DNA of 64,000 nucleotides. Origin: Agapetus fuscipes (taxonomy: Eukaryota > Arthropoda > Insecta > Trichoptera > Glossosomatidae). The stretch covers positions 7,068,001 to 7,132,000 of the forward strand of contig OX637353.1 of assembly GCA_951799405.1 (NCBI GenBank). Direction: 5' to 3'. The position numbers were made by a program, and so were the translations under genes. This document shows, piece by piece, positions 44,950-56,345 of this stretch. The first letter of the stretch is position 1. Each line of letters opens with the position of its first letter. The notes under the pieces are model-generated. The model had not been told where the DNA came from. It worked only from the letters and a program-made list of their open reading frames with translations, and made no database searches.

Positions 44950-46834
44950 CTCGTAAAAAAATATTTTGTTTTTTATTTTAACATTGTTAATCACATTAAA
45001 TTTTACTTTAAATTAGTTAAAACAACGGTTATTACATTTACAATTCGGCACAAAGTATTTCAACTGTCATGAAATGTTGTCGCAAAAAAAACTTCACTCG
45101 ACTTCCGACAGAGTGCTATTGATAAAAACTGCCCCCCCGTCGTTTAGGGTATTTTATATAAATAAATTAACCGCTCAATTTAGCCCCTTATTCTTGGGGC
45201 ACTTTATCGCCCCAAGATCGTGTAAGTACATACCACAGCACCCTCACTTACGTTCTATTAAAAAGATATAAACATTTCTTAGATTTGTAAAATTCAAGAC
45301 ATAAAATGTGGCAATAATTTATTTAAAACAATTATAATAATTAATTAAAAAGAGGTTATTCTCGACGTTACGTTGGCTTCTTAATTATTGTCTCCAGGAG
45401 ATATTCTTGTTGTAAAAAAAATCCGTCCAATGTGATTGAAAGTTCATCATTGCGCATCACGCAACGAAGTTGTCTCCTAAATACCTTGAGTAATACTCGT
45501 TCACCAATCTCGAGATAAATACATTTCTCCATCTTCCATTTGACACAGATTTCCGTTAGTTAGAAATTCATTGACATGGTCAATTACAAAAACTTTGGTT
45601 TGCGCTTCAATTGACAGAGAAAATATTGTGTCGTCACCTGACCGGGCTACTAGGGTAAAGGCAAACAAGTGTTTTGAAATAGGTTGCTAAAGACGGCAGC
45701 CATTTACAAGACTGATGTTCGCTCGCCGAGAAAAAAAAACAAAATTCAAAAAATTTCCGACATCATTATTTTTTCCGAACATACGACGTATCTTACCACT
45801 AGGGGTGGCCAGGGACACTGCAGACTTAGCTCCATTTCTTCCTATATTTGCAATTTGCATACCTATTTAGATTTACTTACATAAGTACATCTCATTTTAA
45901 ATAGGTACATTTCCTTCTTTGGACATTTGCAATAGGAGATATTGTTATGTTTTTCAAGGTAGGTACACATTTAACATCAAAATGAAGGTTTCCTTGCTGC
46001 CGAAGGAGTAGGTTTTCTTTAATTAAAAAAATTTTGTCAATCTCGCCGGAACAATGATTTTTAAGAGAATAAAGTATAACCAAAATGGGAAAGATCAGTG
46101 TAGGAAATCATTTAAAACTATGCGTATAAATACACTTACAGAGAGATTTTTTATATAAACATTTTAGTTTTATTTCTTTAGGTAATTATATTTTAATGAC
46201 ACTTGATTCTCAATAATTAATTCAGCATGCTTTGTATAATTTAAATAAAACAATAAATTACTTCAGTTTTTATCAGAATGTTCTGTCTTTAGATACTAAT
46301 TACTGATACAAATACTTTCTTCAGTAGCGGAACGAATAAAAAAGGGGGAAGCTTTGTAAGAACGACTGTCATATTTTTTTATAGATAACAAATAAAAGAC
46401 GGAAATAAAGAAGGGTCTGAAATAAGTTTATACCACGTTAGTATTCAATCTTCATTATTTTTACATGTATAAGCTAATTTTAATTGTAAATAATGTATTT
46501 TTTATTTTTGTTATTATTTTCGATTATGGTGTGATAGCACTCCGAAAATGCTCGAGATAATAAACCTACTCATAAAGAAAAACATTGTTTTTATTTTTGC
46601 ATTATAAGATATATATTTTTTTTAATTTTATGTAAAACCATAAGTAAATTTCACGCTGATTTATTTAGTTAGCGTTATTATTGGGTGACTCTAAAGCCAT
46701 CTACAAGCACAACCCAGTTGCCAAAAGTATGTATGAACTTTTGTTCTTTGATAAATGAAGACACGTTTTTCAAGACAGCGCACAGCGATGCAGTTTGGAA
46801 AATTCACACATACATATTTTTCTTTGCTTCGCTG
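44950..46834. other. No gene; scattered repeat scraps
   Basis: 45640-45740 (GGTTGCTAAAGACGGCAGCC) recurs in altered form at 48118-48180. 45789-45845 (CCACTAGGGGTGGCCAGGGA) is a scrap of the LINE C/D 3' end on the minus strand. 46528-46574 repeats the right arm of the fold-back at 44822. No coding region is recognised. Confidence 0.45.
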
Positions 46835-46897
46835 GGAATAGAGCTCACTATAATTCTGATTATGAGCCCATAGCATTAACCACTAGACTACGACTGG
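46835..46897 (-). repeat. tRNA-like SINE head, worn
   Basis: On the minus strand GTCGTAGTCTAGTGGTTAAT resembles an A box. The expected B-box position is decayed (AGTGAGCTCTATTCCCA). It looks like an old SINE head and not a working tRNA. Confidence 0.4.
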
Positions 46898-46984
46898 CAA
46901 CAAATATGCGCTAACTCTACAAGATTTTTTGTAGAGTTAGCAAGTTAACAGATATTGAGATATTGCATGTATGATATACCTACA

Positions 46985-47272
46985 CCCAAGTTTGTCGCTA
47001 CGATGGTCGGAGGAATAAGGCTTCGGCGGCGCGCGCTCGAATTTGCATTGGTGGCACTAACGCTGGTTTGAACCCCGCCTGCGTCATGTTCTATCAACAA
47101 TAACTTCGAACCTAGTTTAACATATATCATAAGGTAGTTACCAATTATTAATTCATAAAAAAATTATAGAATTAATTATTAATTGCAAACGTTAATACCT
47201 GATTCTGGCCAGGCAAGTATGGTTGATGAATCGCATTCCTCTTCACAAATCTTTTTTTTTTTAATTTAAATT
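46985..47272 (+). repeat. SINE type 3, copy 2
   Basis: GTCGCTACGATGGTCGGAGG, B box GGTTTGAACCCCGCCTGCGT, CAATTATTAATTCATAA, GATTCTGGCCAGGCAAG, GCATTCCTCTTCACAAATCT and a T-run, in the same order as 27777-28024. Confidence 0.7.
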
Positions 47273-47659
47273 TAAGCTTCAATTCTCAGTTTGTATGGTG
47301 AACATTATTACAAAACTCTTAGTAAAAAACAGCTTAGTACATATTCCCTTAGCAGATAAAAAATACTGTCATTTGATTGAAAGGTAACAAATTATTCGTT
47401 GTAAAGTGAAGTGGGGTAAGAAAAATTATTGATTATACTGAAAATGTCACAGGAAAAGTAATACTTATTACTTCTCGCACCTATAACTTGCTTCTTGGTT
47501 GTTGCGTTGTCATGTATTCTATTTTTTTACCTTCTGACATAATTCTCGTAGCCTCACCTGCTTCCTACAATATGCATTTTTAAAAATAATCGAATATAAG
47601 ACTATCCCCGTATTCATCGTCCTTACTAGAGCCTTCACTATTGCTTATTATTATAAGGA

Positions 47660-47950
47660 TGATTTATTTGGCGAGCGCTGTTTTTGTGTAAACCATACCT
47701 CAAGAGCCCTCTGCGAGCTTCGCCGTTGCTATAGAAAGCGCCAATTCTCAAGCAACACTCAATTGCTGTATGGCTGCATGGACCTTTGGTGAGCGTTATT
47801 CCTTGTAAAGGTATATGATTTTTTCAACCTAGCGAAGAGAATATTTGAAAATATAAATGGTATGTATATTTTTTGTGCTCCGCCGGGATTCGAACCTGCA
47901 ACCTTCCATTTACGAGTCCGAAGCGGTACCACTACACTGCGGACCGGTTG
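47660..47950 (-). repeat. SINE type 2, complete but diverged
   Basis: On the minus strand: ACCGGTCCGCAGTGTAGTGG (A box region), GCAGGTTCGAATCCCGGCGG (B box), the GGTTGAAAAAATCATATACC body, and a 3' part with CAGAGGGCTCTTGAGGTATG. The head matches that of 30391. Confidence 0.72.
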
Positions 47951-48867
47951 AAGCTATGTACCTACCTTGTCATTCTACTTGTGATGGTAGGTACTACAGA
48001 CCGCTGAGTGTAATGGACCAGATGGAGTCAGCACATGAATTGACATATACAATATTGTGACGTCACATAGCCTTGTTGCTGTACTCTAAAGTCTAAAGGC
48101 ATACAAATATTTTATTATTGGTTGCTAAAGAAGGCTGTCTCATACAAGTGTGGCGTTTGCTCATCGAGTAAGAGGATCGAAGTTAAAATTTCTTCTTAGT
48201 CCATTTGCACCAGTCCGATTCAAACACGTAGGTCCAAAAAAAACCATGGTACACTGATTTTTTTTCATATTCAGAAGGAAAAGAGCAGTTTTTAATGAAA
48301 TTATTATTGAACTGTCAGTTAAGCTGTTACTATCAACTGTCAAAGCTGTCACAGTTCCCTCCACGGCAACAGCAAGCCCCGCCTTTTTAGTCTACGGAAA
48401 AGCATGAATAATGAAGTGTGGCTACTAAACTCCGAGCATACAACAGTACCAAAGTGTTTTCCCAAAAATGCATGAAAATTAAGAGATCGTCTCTAGTGAG
48501 CGTATTTGTTTCAGTATATTTTTGGGCAAACGCTATGGTAGAGTATGAAAGTTAGGTTGGAGTAAGTACTGGTAGCCAGTGGCTAGTGAAGTTATTGATT
48601 TTCAGGAAAATACAAAGCTCGCCCTGCGTAGTTCTTCGCATCAAACATCGGTCAGAAACTTAAGTTATCGCTTAAGTTTGTCGCAGAAACATAAAATACT
48701 ATATGAAGAATTTATGGAATATTATAAATAAGAGAACTTCGACAAGTCGACTGTCTTACTCCTAGCAGTGAACAAAAAATTACATTTTAATTTTCACATA
48801 CGTACTTTTTACCGGGTTGACAACAAATATTGGCCTTAACACAGACTGGTGTTAAGGTTTATCCTTC
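47951..48867. other. No gene recognised
   Basis: Unique spacer apart from the short repeat at 48118-48180. Confidence 0.4.
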
Positions 48868-48960
48868 AAGTTTTTTTAAGGAATCCTGTGCGAAAAATTC
48901 TCTAGATTTTAGAGACTTTAGGGCTCGATGACACTTGATGTAGTGCCGCAGAAGTGTTGA
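48868..48960 (-). repeat. SINE type 2 3' fragment
   Basis: AAGGAATCCTGTGCGAAAAA and TCTAGATTTTAGAGAC, then GTAGTGCCGCAGAAGTGTTG, are the reverse complement of the 3' part seen at 30610-30700. Confidence 0.6.
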
Positions 48961-49547
48961 GCATGTGGTGTTTGATGTCCTGATGTTGCAGGACTGTTAG
49001 CTGCGTAATGTTATAGTGTGTGTTGCGTTGCGTTGGTTTTGTTTTGAGACACTGAAAGGAAGTGGCGATTAATATTGGTTTTGAATAGGGCAGAATTAAA
49101 TTGGGGTGGAAAAACAGATACTGGTAACTTGTTCCATAAGAGGGCAGTTTGGCAAAGGAATGAGTCGTGGAAACACCAAGTACTTTGGATATCGACTGCA
49201 AAGGGATGAAGAACTGGCGTTTTTTTATAGTGTCAAGCCATCTTTGTATTATTTCACATTTTTCGACTTAAATTGTATGAATGTTTTTTGCAACCAATGC
49301 GTAAACTTCTTTAACATCGCAACATAGTTCTTACATGTTTTTACACTCAGAATTGTTTATCGCACCGGCGCTTTGATGCTCGGAAAATTGTCGTTCATTT
49401 TCATAATATTTTGAGCGTTAGATGTCCCAGAGGCATGTCCCTATCTATAAAACATGGTCATCAGCGATAATTAGGGATTCGCCTGCCATTTTGATTGCAT
49501 ACAACATGGGAATGGAGAGTGCGCTGCCAGTGGCGTGTGGTACAGCA
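48961..49547. other. No gene recognised
   Basis: Unique spacer; no motif seen. Confidence 0.4.
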
Positions 49548-50745
49548 TTAACTGTAACTGTAACTGTAACTCTGTCGCCATTCCGCTAGGGGTGGCCAGA
49601 GCCTCTGCAGAGTTGCCTCCATTTTTTCCTATCCTTACATACCTCTTTCAATTCATTCATGTCCATCACCTTTTTCATGCATTTTCTTCTTTTACGCTCA
49701 CTTTGTATATCCCATTCTTTCACAATCTCCTCAATTTGATCACTCCATACTTTTCTCGGTCGTCCCTTCCCTCTTTTTCCTTTCACACTTTCTTTGTATA
49801 CATACTTTGTCAGTCTATCATCATTCATTCTTTCCACATGTCCAAACCATCTCATCACATTCTTTTTTACCTTAACTTTCACATCCTCTTTCAAATTACA
49901 TTCTTTTTTTACCCATTCATTCCTAACTCTATCCCTCAGAGTTTTTCCTGTCATGCTTCTCAAATGCTTCATTTCCACCGTACATACTTTACTCATTTCG
50001 CTATCGTTCACTGTCCATGCTTCACTTCCATACATCAAAGTAGGTAACAAATGCCATTGTGTACCGCCATTCTCAGATCCATCGTCAATCGCTTGTTCTT
50101 TGTTATTCTTCCTATTGCACCGACCACTTGCTTTCCCTTGCACACCCTATTCTCAAGTTCTCTTGTCATCTTTCCATTCTTCTCAAACATACTTCCCAAG
50201 TATCTAAATTCATCCACAATTTCAACTTTCGTACCATTCATCATAAACGTGCATTCTTCATTTTCATCCGTTCTGTCAAAAATCAGTACTTTCGTCTTAC
50301 TTGCATTAATTTTTAACTTGTTCACACACAGAGCATGGTTCAGACTAGAGAGCATTGCCTGAAGTTCTGCTGCTGAATCAGCAATTAATACTGCATCATC
50401 AGCATAAAGCAGAACTCCTACTTTTCTCTCTCCAATCTGTATGCCATGCCCTTCCAGATTCGCTTGTTTAACACAATGATCCATAATTATGTTGAATAAC
50501 CATGGGCTCATTATGCAACCCTGTCTCACACCCTTGTACACATTAAAATACTCGCTGTATTCTCCATCCACCCTGACACACGCCCTGCTATTTAGATAGA
50601 TGGCGCGTATCGCGTTCAGAAGTGCTTTGTTCACACCATACCTCTCAAGCACACACCACATCATACTTCTATCCACCGAGTCGAAGGCTTTCTCAAGATC
50701 TACGAAAGCCGCGTAGACCGTAACCATTGATGGAATCGTTCTGTC
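49548..50745 (-). pseudogene. LINE D, 5'-truncated, one frameshift
   Basis: Minus strand, reverse transcriptase with AAFVDLEKAFDSVDR (motif A), VYKGVRQGCIMSPWLFNII (B), LLYADDAVLIADSAAE (C) and NASKTKVLIFDR (D) in 50727-50035; LLPTLMYGSEAWTVND, MRWFGHVERM and GRPRKVWSDQIEE in another frame down to 49586. A single missing base near 50040 separates the two frames (compare the intact GILLPTLMYGSEAW in LINE A copy 1). The endonuclease region is absent. The 3' end has CCACCCCTAGCGGAATGGCG and a short-repeat tail, seen here as TAACTGTAACTG repeats at 49549-49572. It is the same reverse-transcriptase lineage as LINE A with an unrelated 3' end. Confidence 0.9.
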
Positions 50746-51663
50746 TAGTGCGGGTGCAACAGTAATTATACGCCTCTGTGTTTTTGCAATATCTCTTTAC
50801 ACTGCCGTAGAAAAAAAACATTTTTTTTTGTATTGTACGGTTAAATGATTAAATTTTGTAGTTCAAATATGGAACAATAAATGGTATTTTTTTTCTTTCT
50901 TTATTAAAATCCTACCTTCATTGGTTACATCCAGCTATATAAAACAAACTTAGCGAAAACAATAAGACCAACATCTACAAAACATCTATAAAAAACGAAA
51001 GTTTAAAGCTTCAAAGCCTTCATTCTCTCCAAATAATATAAGTGTAAACAGAGCCATCAAAGGCTACTCAAAAATATTACAAAAAACAGTGCAAAACTTG
51101 AATTTACTATTCCAAAAGTTACTTCCTCAGTTGAGAGGAGATATAGTTGAGTGTCAAACCTATAAACCTACCAAAATGTTGTCTAAATAAACAAGTTATT
51201 TGAAAAAAGCGTAATAAGTGACAACCTGGGTAGTATTATATTGCACCAAAAACTTACTGATGAAGTGATTGATAGTGTCTCAGTAACAACAAGTACTGTA
51301 AAGTTATTTAGTAAATAAATGAAGGTGAAATTCAATAAAGAAGTGATAACTTTAAATGCCATCCTTTTTTTCAAAAAAGTGTCTGGGTAGGAATTAAAAT
51401 TAAAAAGTAAATAATAATTATTTATTTAATTATTTTTTTGAAATAGACATCTCTGATAATATCCTGAAACTTTGTAATAAACTTTGAAGACAAATAGGTA
51501 CTTCACTCAGAACACTGTAGGAAAAGTATCAATAGATGTCAGTATAACATTTAAATTTAAAAGGGAAAAAGAAAACGGTTTAAAATAGATGCATTAATTA
51601 AGCACAATTTTAAACGAATTTGAATTTATTATATATTAAACCATCGCGTCTTCAATCTTTAGC
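50746..51663 (+). other. Upstream flank and probable 5' UTR of LINE B
   Basis: AT-rich sequence without ORFs. The 5' end of LINE B must lie here or just before; AAAGCCTT at about 51016-51023 also occurs at the poly-A junction (56244-56251) and may be the target duplication, but such a short match is weak. Confidence 0.4.
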
Positions 51664-52644
51664 ATGAAGTGTAAAAAGTGTACCGGGGATCTAAGCCCAA
51701 CAAAAAGCCTGAAATGTTCAAGATGCTATGAGGGCTACCACCTCTCATGCCAAGAGCAGTCCGCCACGATCATTAAAAAAATGACTGCGAGGACTCGCGC
51801 ACAGTGGATCTGCGGCCCATGTAGAGATGAGGACCCAAGAATCTCCAAACAAGTCCTCACACCGTCTCCTTGCGCTCAAGTGACTCTTAAATCGACGCGC
51901 CCAGTATCAAGCCCCAGCTCCCCTGCTCCGTTTAACGACTTGGAGAAGAGGCTTGAAAAAATCGAAAAAGAACTATCGTCCATTAGGGAGGAACTGGGCC
52001 TTGCAAACAAAAACAGGAAGAAATTGGACGAAAGGGTCGATACAATAGGCGAAGGACTCCAGCGTCTTGAAACTATTCAACAAGAGGTCAATTCGTTAAA
52101 AAATAGTCTATCACACAAACCTACTAAAGAGGAGTGTGATGTTGTTGAGAGCGACAGAAACAACAGAGAACAACTGGAAAAATCATACAATGTCGAAATC
52201 AAAGGAGTAACCCAGAAGAATAATGAAAATTTGCTGGAAATTCTTAAAAACATATCCAAGATCCTGGGCTATGAATTGGATGCGAGGGATATTGATTATA
52301 TAGTACGAGTCAGGTCCTTCAATACTTCAGCGCCAAAGCCTATCATCGTACGATTTACTAGGAGGATGGCCAAAGATAACTTCCTCGCAATAGTGAGAAT
52401 GAAGAAGAGGATAATCAACAGCAATGACATCGGCATCACTGGGACTCCAAACGCCATCACGATCAACGAACATTTATCTTTACACAACAAACGAATTCTG
52501 TATAAGACGAAGCTCTTCGCGAAGTCAAAAAACTACAAATACGTCTGGACCAGAAACGGCAAAATATTTATAAGAAAGGAAGACACCTCGCCAAGAGTAA
52601 GGATCAGAGGCGAGAGCGACCTAGAGAGAATCGAAGGCGTTTAA
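51664..52644 (+). CDS. LINE B ORF1: PHD-type zinc finger, coiled coil, FP-like C-terminal domain
   Basis: 326 residues. Residues 3-53 form a C4-H-C3 PHD-type finger: C3, C6, C18, C21, H26, C29, C50, C53. Residues about 94-150 are heptad-rich and charged (LEKRLEKIEKELSSIREELG) and should form a coiled coil. The C-terminal half (about 175-300), with KSYNVEIKGVTQKNNENLLE and KPIIVRFTRRMAKDNFLAIV, resembles the domain shared by many insect LINE ORF1 proteins and baculovirus FP proteins. Such ORF1 proteins bind the element's RNA. The frame is undamaged and ends 290 bp before ORF2. The first ATG after the AT-rich leader is used as start. Confidence 0.85.
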   Translation: MKCKKCTGDLSPTKSLKCSRCYEGYHLSCQEQSATIIKKMTARTRAQWICGPCRDEDPRISKQVLTPSPCAQVTLKSTRPVSSPSSPAPFNDLEKRLEKIEKELSSIREELGLANKNRKKLDERVDTIGEGLQRLETIQQEVNSLKNSLSHKPTKEECDVVESDRNNREQLEKSYNVEIKGVTQKNNENLLEILKNISKILGYELDARDIDYIVRVRSFNTSAPKPIIVRFTRRMAKDNFLAIVRMKKRIINSNDIGITGTPNAITINEHLSLHNKRILYKTKLFAKSKNYKYVWTRNGKIFIRKEDTSPRVRIRGESDLERIEGV

Positions 52645-52936
52645 CTCATTGTGTGGTGTCATTTCTGATTGCTTTTGTTCTCATCACTGTGTCAATGCTC
52701 GTCTTCAGCAGCTTCCTCTCTTCCTCCTTACTCCTTTGTTTATCCATTCCCTTCAATATCCAATCGCATTTGCCTGCCGTCAACCAATGGTTTATCTTAC
52801 CAGTCACCCGCATACTGCAATATTTTTATTCTTATTATAATAAGTACCTGCCTATTGTTATTGATTTATTAAATTGCTATGTTATAGAATCACACTGCAT
52901 TATTCCAATAATATTTTATATATGTACTAATAATAA
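52645..52936 (+). other. Spacer between LINE B ORF1 and ORF2
   Basis: 292 bp, open in several short frames of hydrophobic content that overlap each other; no known motif. The ORF2 frame is closed by TAA at 52934-52936. Confidence 0.5.
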
Positions 52937-55837
52937 CTTAATTTATTTAAAGGCGATTCTCAACTAGAAATTTACTATCAGAATGTTAGAGGGCTCAGAG
53001 GTAAAACAAATGACTTTATGATGAATTGCTTAAGTAATACTTTTGATATAATTTGTCTGACAGAGACCTGGTTGATTCAAGGTATAACTGATGCTGAATT
53101 ATTTGATTCACGTTATACAGTATTTAGAAGAGATCGAAGTGCATCGATTTCTAAAACGGGCGGAGGAGTTCTTATTGCGGTGAGGTCTAGTCTTTCTCCA
53201 GTGGGCCGAGCAAATTGGTCATCTTCAGCCGAAGATATTTGGGTTGGAATTCCGCTTTCGCCGCGTAAGTACCTCAATTTATGCTGCTGCTACCTTGCTC
53301 CTGGCACTGACCATCTAAATAATCTTACCTCACATGCAGAAATGGTAGAGAGAATTTCCCTGCATAATCTACATGATGAGTATATGCTTGTCGGCGATTA
53401 TAACCTGCCCCAGTTGAAATGGGTTTTGGGTGATAATGATCTTCCCCAAATTGGAAGTCATAATTGTGGTGCAGCCCACTCCACATTTATTGATCTTATC
53501 TCGTCCACGGGATTTACCCAGTACAATATGGTACATAATGAATATGATAAACTGCTTGATCTAGTTATATCGAGTTGTAGGTGTGGGGTCACTGAGGCCG
53601 ATTCATACCTTGTGAGTGCTGACAAACATCACACACCTATAATTGTAGAGTTACAGATTCGCTCAGATAAGGTCAACACTTTTAAAAATAACTCGCGTAA
53701 TGTAGTGTTGTATCACAAAGCTGATTACTTAAAGATTAATGCCGAACTTAAAAATATTGATTGGAATATTGAATTTTCAGATATTGGCATAGACTGTGTC
53801 GTCGCTAAGTTTTATAACATCTTGATGACCTGTATCCATAACAATATACCTTCAAAGAGACTTAATCACAGTAATACATATCCACCATGGTTTTCGACGT
53901 CTCTCATAAACATTATTAAAGAAAAAAATGTATTTCATAAAAAATGGAAGAAATATGGCAATTTAATGGATTATCAATCGTTTTCAACGTTAAGGAGGAG
54001 ACAAAAATCTCTTCAGCGTGACTGCTATTCTATTTACATATCAAACGTTGAGAGCGATTTGAAAAGTAATCCCAAATCCCTTTTCACATTTCTTAAATCA
54101 CGACGTGGTACTACTGGAATTCCTAAAATAATGAAATTGGGTGATGTAAATTTCATTGGTGGTGAGTCTGTCTGTAATGCATTTAACGACTTTTTTGCAT
54201 CCGTTCATGTGCGTGATGTCGTTGAAGAGTTTTCGGTTGAAGATGAAGATGAAGGCGACATATCTCTTGCCAATGGCATAATGATTAGCGGTATAGAGAT
54301 AAATGATGCACTGGTGAAAAAATACCTTGAGTATATAGATGTGAACAAGGGTCCTGGTTCTGACCGGCTGCCTGGATTATTTATAAAGAAATGCTCCTCA
54401 GTGTTGTGTAAGCCGTTGGCCATCATATATAGTCGATCAATTAGGGAAGGTTGTTTTCCATTACTGTGGAAAAAAACTCAGATATGTCCAATTTTTAAAA
54501 GTGGTGATAAATGCTGTATAGAGAATTATCGGCCTATCGCAAAGCTTCCTATTCTGGTCAAAATATTTGAAAAGATAATAATGGACCAAATCAACCCTAT
54601 TCTAAACACAATAATTATCCCTAACCAGCATGGCTTTCGTCAAAAGAAATCTGTAGACACAAACTTATTAGAATTTACTCAGGTTGTAACCAATTCCATT
54701 CATAATGGCTATCAGGTAGACACTGTTTATAGTGATTTCTCCAAGGCGTTTGACAGGATAAGTCATAATATATTGTTGAGTAAGCTCTGGCACATCGGTA
54801 TAAGGGGGGATCTCTTAAGGTGGTTTATATCCTATCTTAAAAATAGATCCCAAGCTGTGGCACTTCACGGCTATGAGTCAGTATATAGATGTATCTACTC
54901 TGGTGTACCTCAGGGATCCCACCTGGGGCCTCTTTTATTTACTGTTTACATTAATGATATTATTCACTCAATAAAGTACTCCAATATTCTGTTGTTTGCC
55001 GACGATGCTAAAATATTTAAACAAATTAATACCATTGAGGATTGTATAGAATTGCAGTCTGATCTTAACTCGATTCTTTCTTACTCTAATGCCAACCAAT
55101 TATATCTTAATATTGACAAATGTAATGTCATTACTTACACAAGAAATCGTAGTAAAATACTTTTTGACTACAGTTTTGGTGTTGATGGCCTCACAAGAAA
55201 ATTAGTGGTCAATGATTTGGGTGTATTTTTGGACGAGAAACTGAGTTTTATCAACCATTATGAGCATATTACTGAAAGAGCGATGAAGACGTTATATTTT
55301 ATTGTTAGGAATACTAAACTTTTCAGGAATCCCCAAGTATTGCCCTTCTTGTTCAATTCATATATTAGAAGTGTACTTGAGTTTTGTTCAACTGTTTGGA
55401 ACCCCAATTATGTTGTCCATATTAATGCTATTGAAATGGTCCAAAAAAAACTTATCAAGCAACTGAACTTTCGCAATAGACAACATTTCAATAGTTATTC
55501 CCAAGCATTGGAGCATTATGGTATACGATCTTTGGAGGCAAGGAGAAATATGCTTGACATCAGCTTCATATATAAGATAGTTAATAACAAAATCGATAGT
55601 GCACCTCTCACAAGCCTCCTTCCATTTCATTGTCCAATCAGAACTCATCGAGACAAATCCTTATTTTATGTGGGTGCAGCCAGGACAAATTATAAGCAAA
55701 ATTCTTTTATAAGTAGAGCCTGCGTTGCAGTAAATAGTGTCCAACGGACTGATCCTAAGTTGGACATTTTCTTTCTGTCTGCACAGTTATTGAAAAAGAG
55801 GATTTTGAATCTTGCAGGATTTGAATTTCATTTTTGA
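52937..55837 (+). CDS. LINE B ORF2: endonuclease and reverse transcriptase
   Basis: The frame is open from 52937 to TGA 55835-55837 (966 codons). The APE-like endonuclease is complete in sequence: EIYYQNVRGLRGK at 52967 onward, LTETWL, VGDYNLPQLKW, LLDLVISS and a variant DKHHTPI in place of SDHxPI. Reverse transcriptase: NYRPIAKLPILVKIFEKII, VYSDFSKAFDRISHN (A), SGVPQGSHLGPLLFTVYIND (B), LLFADDAKIF (C), LGVFLDEKLSF (thumb). The first ATG (53018) lies after the QNVRGLR motif that supplies the catalytic Asn, so the usual start is missing or not an ATG. Motif style is that of the Jockey/CR1 group. No internal stop or frameshift is seen, so this is a young copy. Confidence 0.88.
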   Translation, partial: LNLFKGDSQLEIYYQNVRGLRGKTNDFMMNCLSNTFDIICLTETWLIQGITDAELFDSRYTVFRRDRSASISKTGGGVLIAVRSSLSPVGRANWSSSAEDIWVGIPLSPRKYLNLCCCYLAPGTDHLNNLTSHAEMVERISLHNLHDEYMLVGDYNLPQLKWVLGDNDLPQIGSHNCGAAHSTFIDLISSTGFTQYNMVHNEYDKLLDLVISSCRCGVTEADSYLVSADKHHTPIIVELQIRSDKVNTFKNNSRNVVLYHKADYLKINAELKNIDWNIEFSDIGIDCVVAKFYNILMTCIHNNIPSKRLNHSNTYPPWFSTSLINIIKEKNVFHKKWKKYGNLMDYQSFSTLRRRQKSLQRDCYSIYISNVESDLKSNPKSLFTFLKSRRGTTGIPKIMKLGDVNFIGGESVCNAFNDFFASVHVRDVVEEFSVEDEDEGDISLANGIMISGIEINDALVKKYLEYIDVNKGPGSDRLPGLFIKKCSSVLCKPLAIIYSRSIREGCFPLLWKKTQICPIFKSGDKCCIENYRPIAKLPILVKIFEKIIMDQINPILNTIIIPNQHGFRQKKSVDTNLLEFTQVVTNSIHNGYQVDTVYSDFSKAFDRISHNILLSKLWHIGIRGDLLRWFISYLKNRSQAVALHGYESVYRCIYSGVPQGSHLGPLLFTVYINDIIHSIKYSNILLFADDAKIFKQINTIEDCIELQSDLNSILSYSNANQLYLNIDKCNVITYTRNRSKILFDYSFGVDGLTRKLVVNDLGVFLDEKLSFINHYEHITERAMKTLYFIVRNTKLFRNPQVLPFLFNSYIRSVLEFCSTVWNPNYVVHINAIEMVQKKLIKQLNFRNRQHFNSYSQALEHYGIRSLEARRNMLDISFIYKIVNNKIDSAPLTSLLPFHCPIRTHRDKSLFYVGAARTNYKQNSFISRACVAVNSVQRTDPKLDIFFLSAQLLKKRILNLAGFEFHF

Positions 55838-56214
55838 ATCTCATTTCTAATTTTTTTTAATCATTCCCAATTCCTATTTTATTTTTATTGCTTATTAATC
55901 ATCATTGACGTGTTTGGTGTGCGCATTGTATTTCTACTCCCTTCCCTTTCTCCTGACCTTTCTTTCCTTATCCCATCATGAGGACGAGATTTATTTTTTA
56001 TTTTTATTTTTATTCTGTTTTGATTTATGTATTTGTTTGTTCTTGGTTTTGGATGCTGCTTCTTTTTTGTTTTTCTTTACTTTTTATTTATTTACCTCGC
56101 ATGATTTGTAATTTAAAATATCAATCGTAGAATACAGTAATAGGCGATATGAATTGTAAAAAATATCTTATTTATGTACAAAATTCTATTCAATGCTGTT
56201 GTATTCTTGTTTAA

Positions 56215-56246
<32 letters not shown>
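55838..56246 (+). repeat. LINE B 3' UTR and poly-A end
   Basis: T-rich 3' UTR of about 380 bp, AATAAA at 56214-56219 running into a run of 30 A (56217-56246). This marks the 3' end of the insertion. Confidence 0.85.
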
Positions 56247-56247
<1 letters not shown>

Positions 56248-56249
56248 CC

Positions 56250-56345
56250 TTTGCCTTAGCCGCCTATAGTATTACAGATCAGCCGCCATTTTTTCGGTTC
56301 TTGCATACTTCTTTCATTTCATCCAGAGTCATAACCTTTTTCATA
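56250..56345 (-). pseudogene. LINE A ORF-end fragment
   Basis: GTATTACAGATCAGCCGCCA, CTTGCATACTTCTTTCATTT and CCAGAGTCATAACC are the reverse complement of the last codons of LINE A. LINE B has its poly-A end immediately before it. Confidence 0.7.

Noticed and set aside
49535..50316. Plus-strand ORFs at 49535-50047, 49794-50207 and 50051-50362
   Set aside because: They are antisense shadows of the minus-strand LINE D reverse-transcriptase gene.
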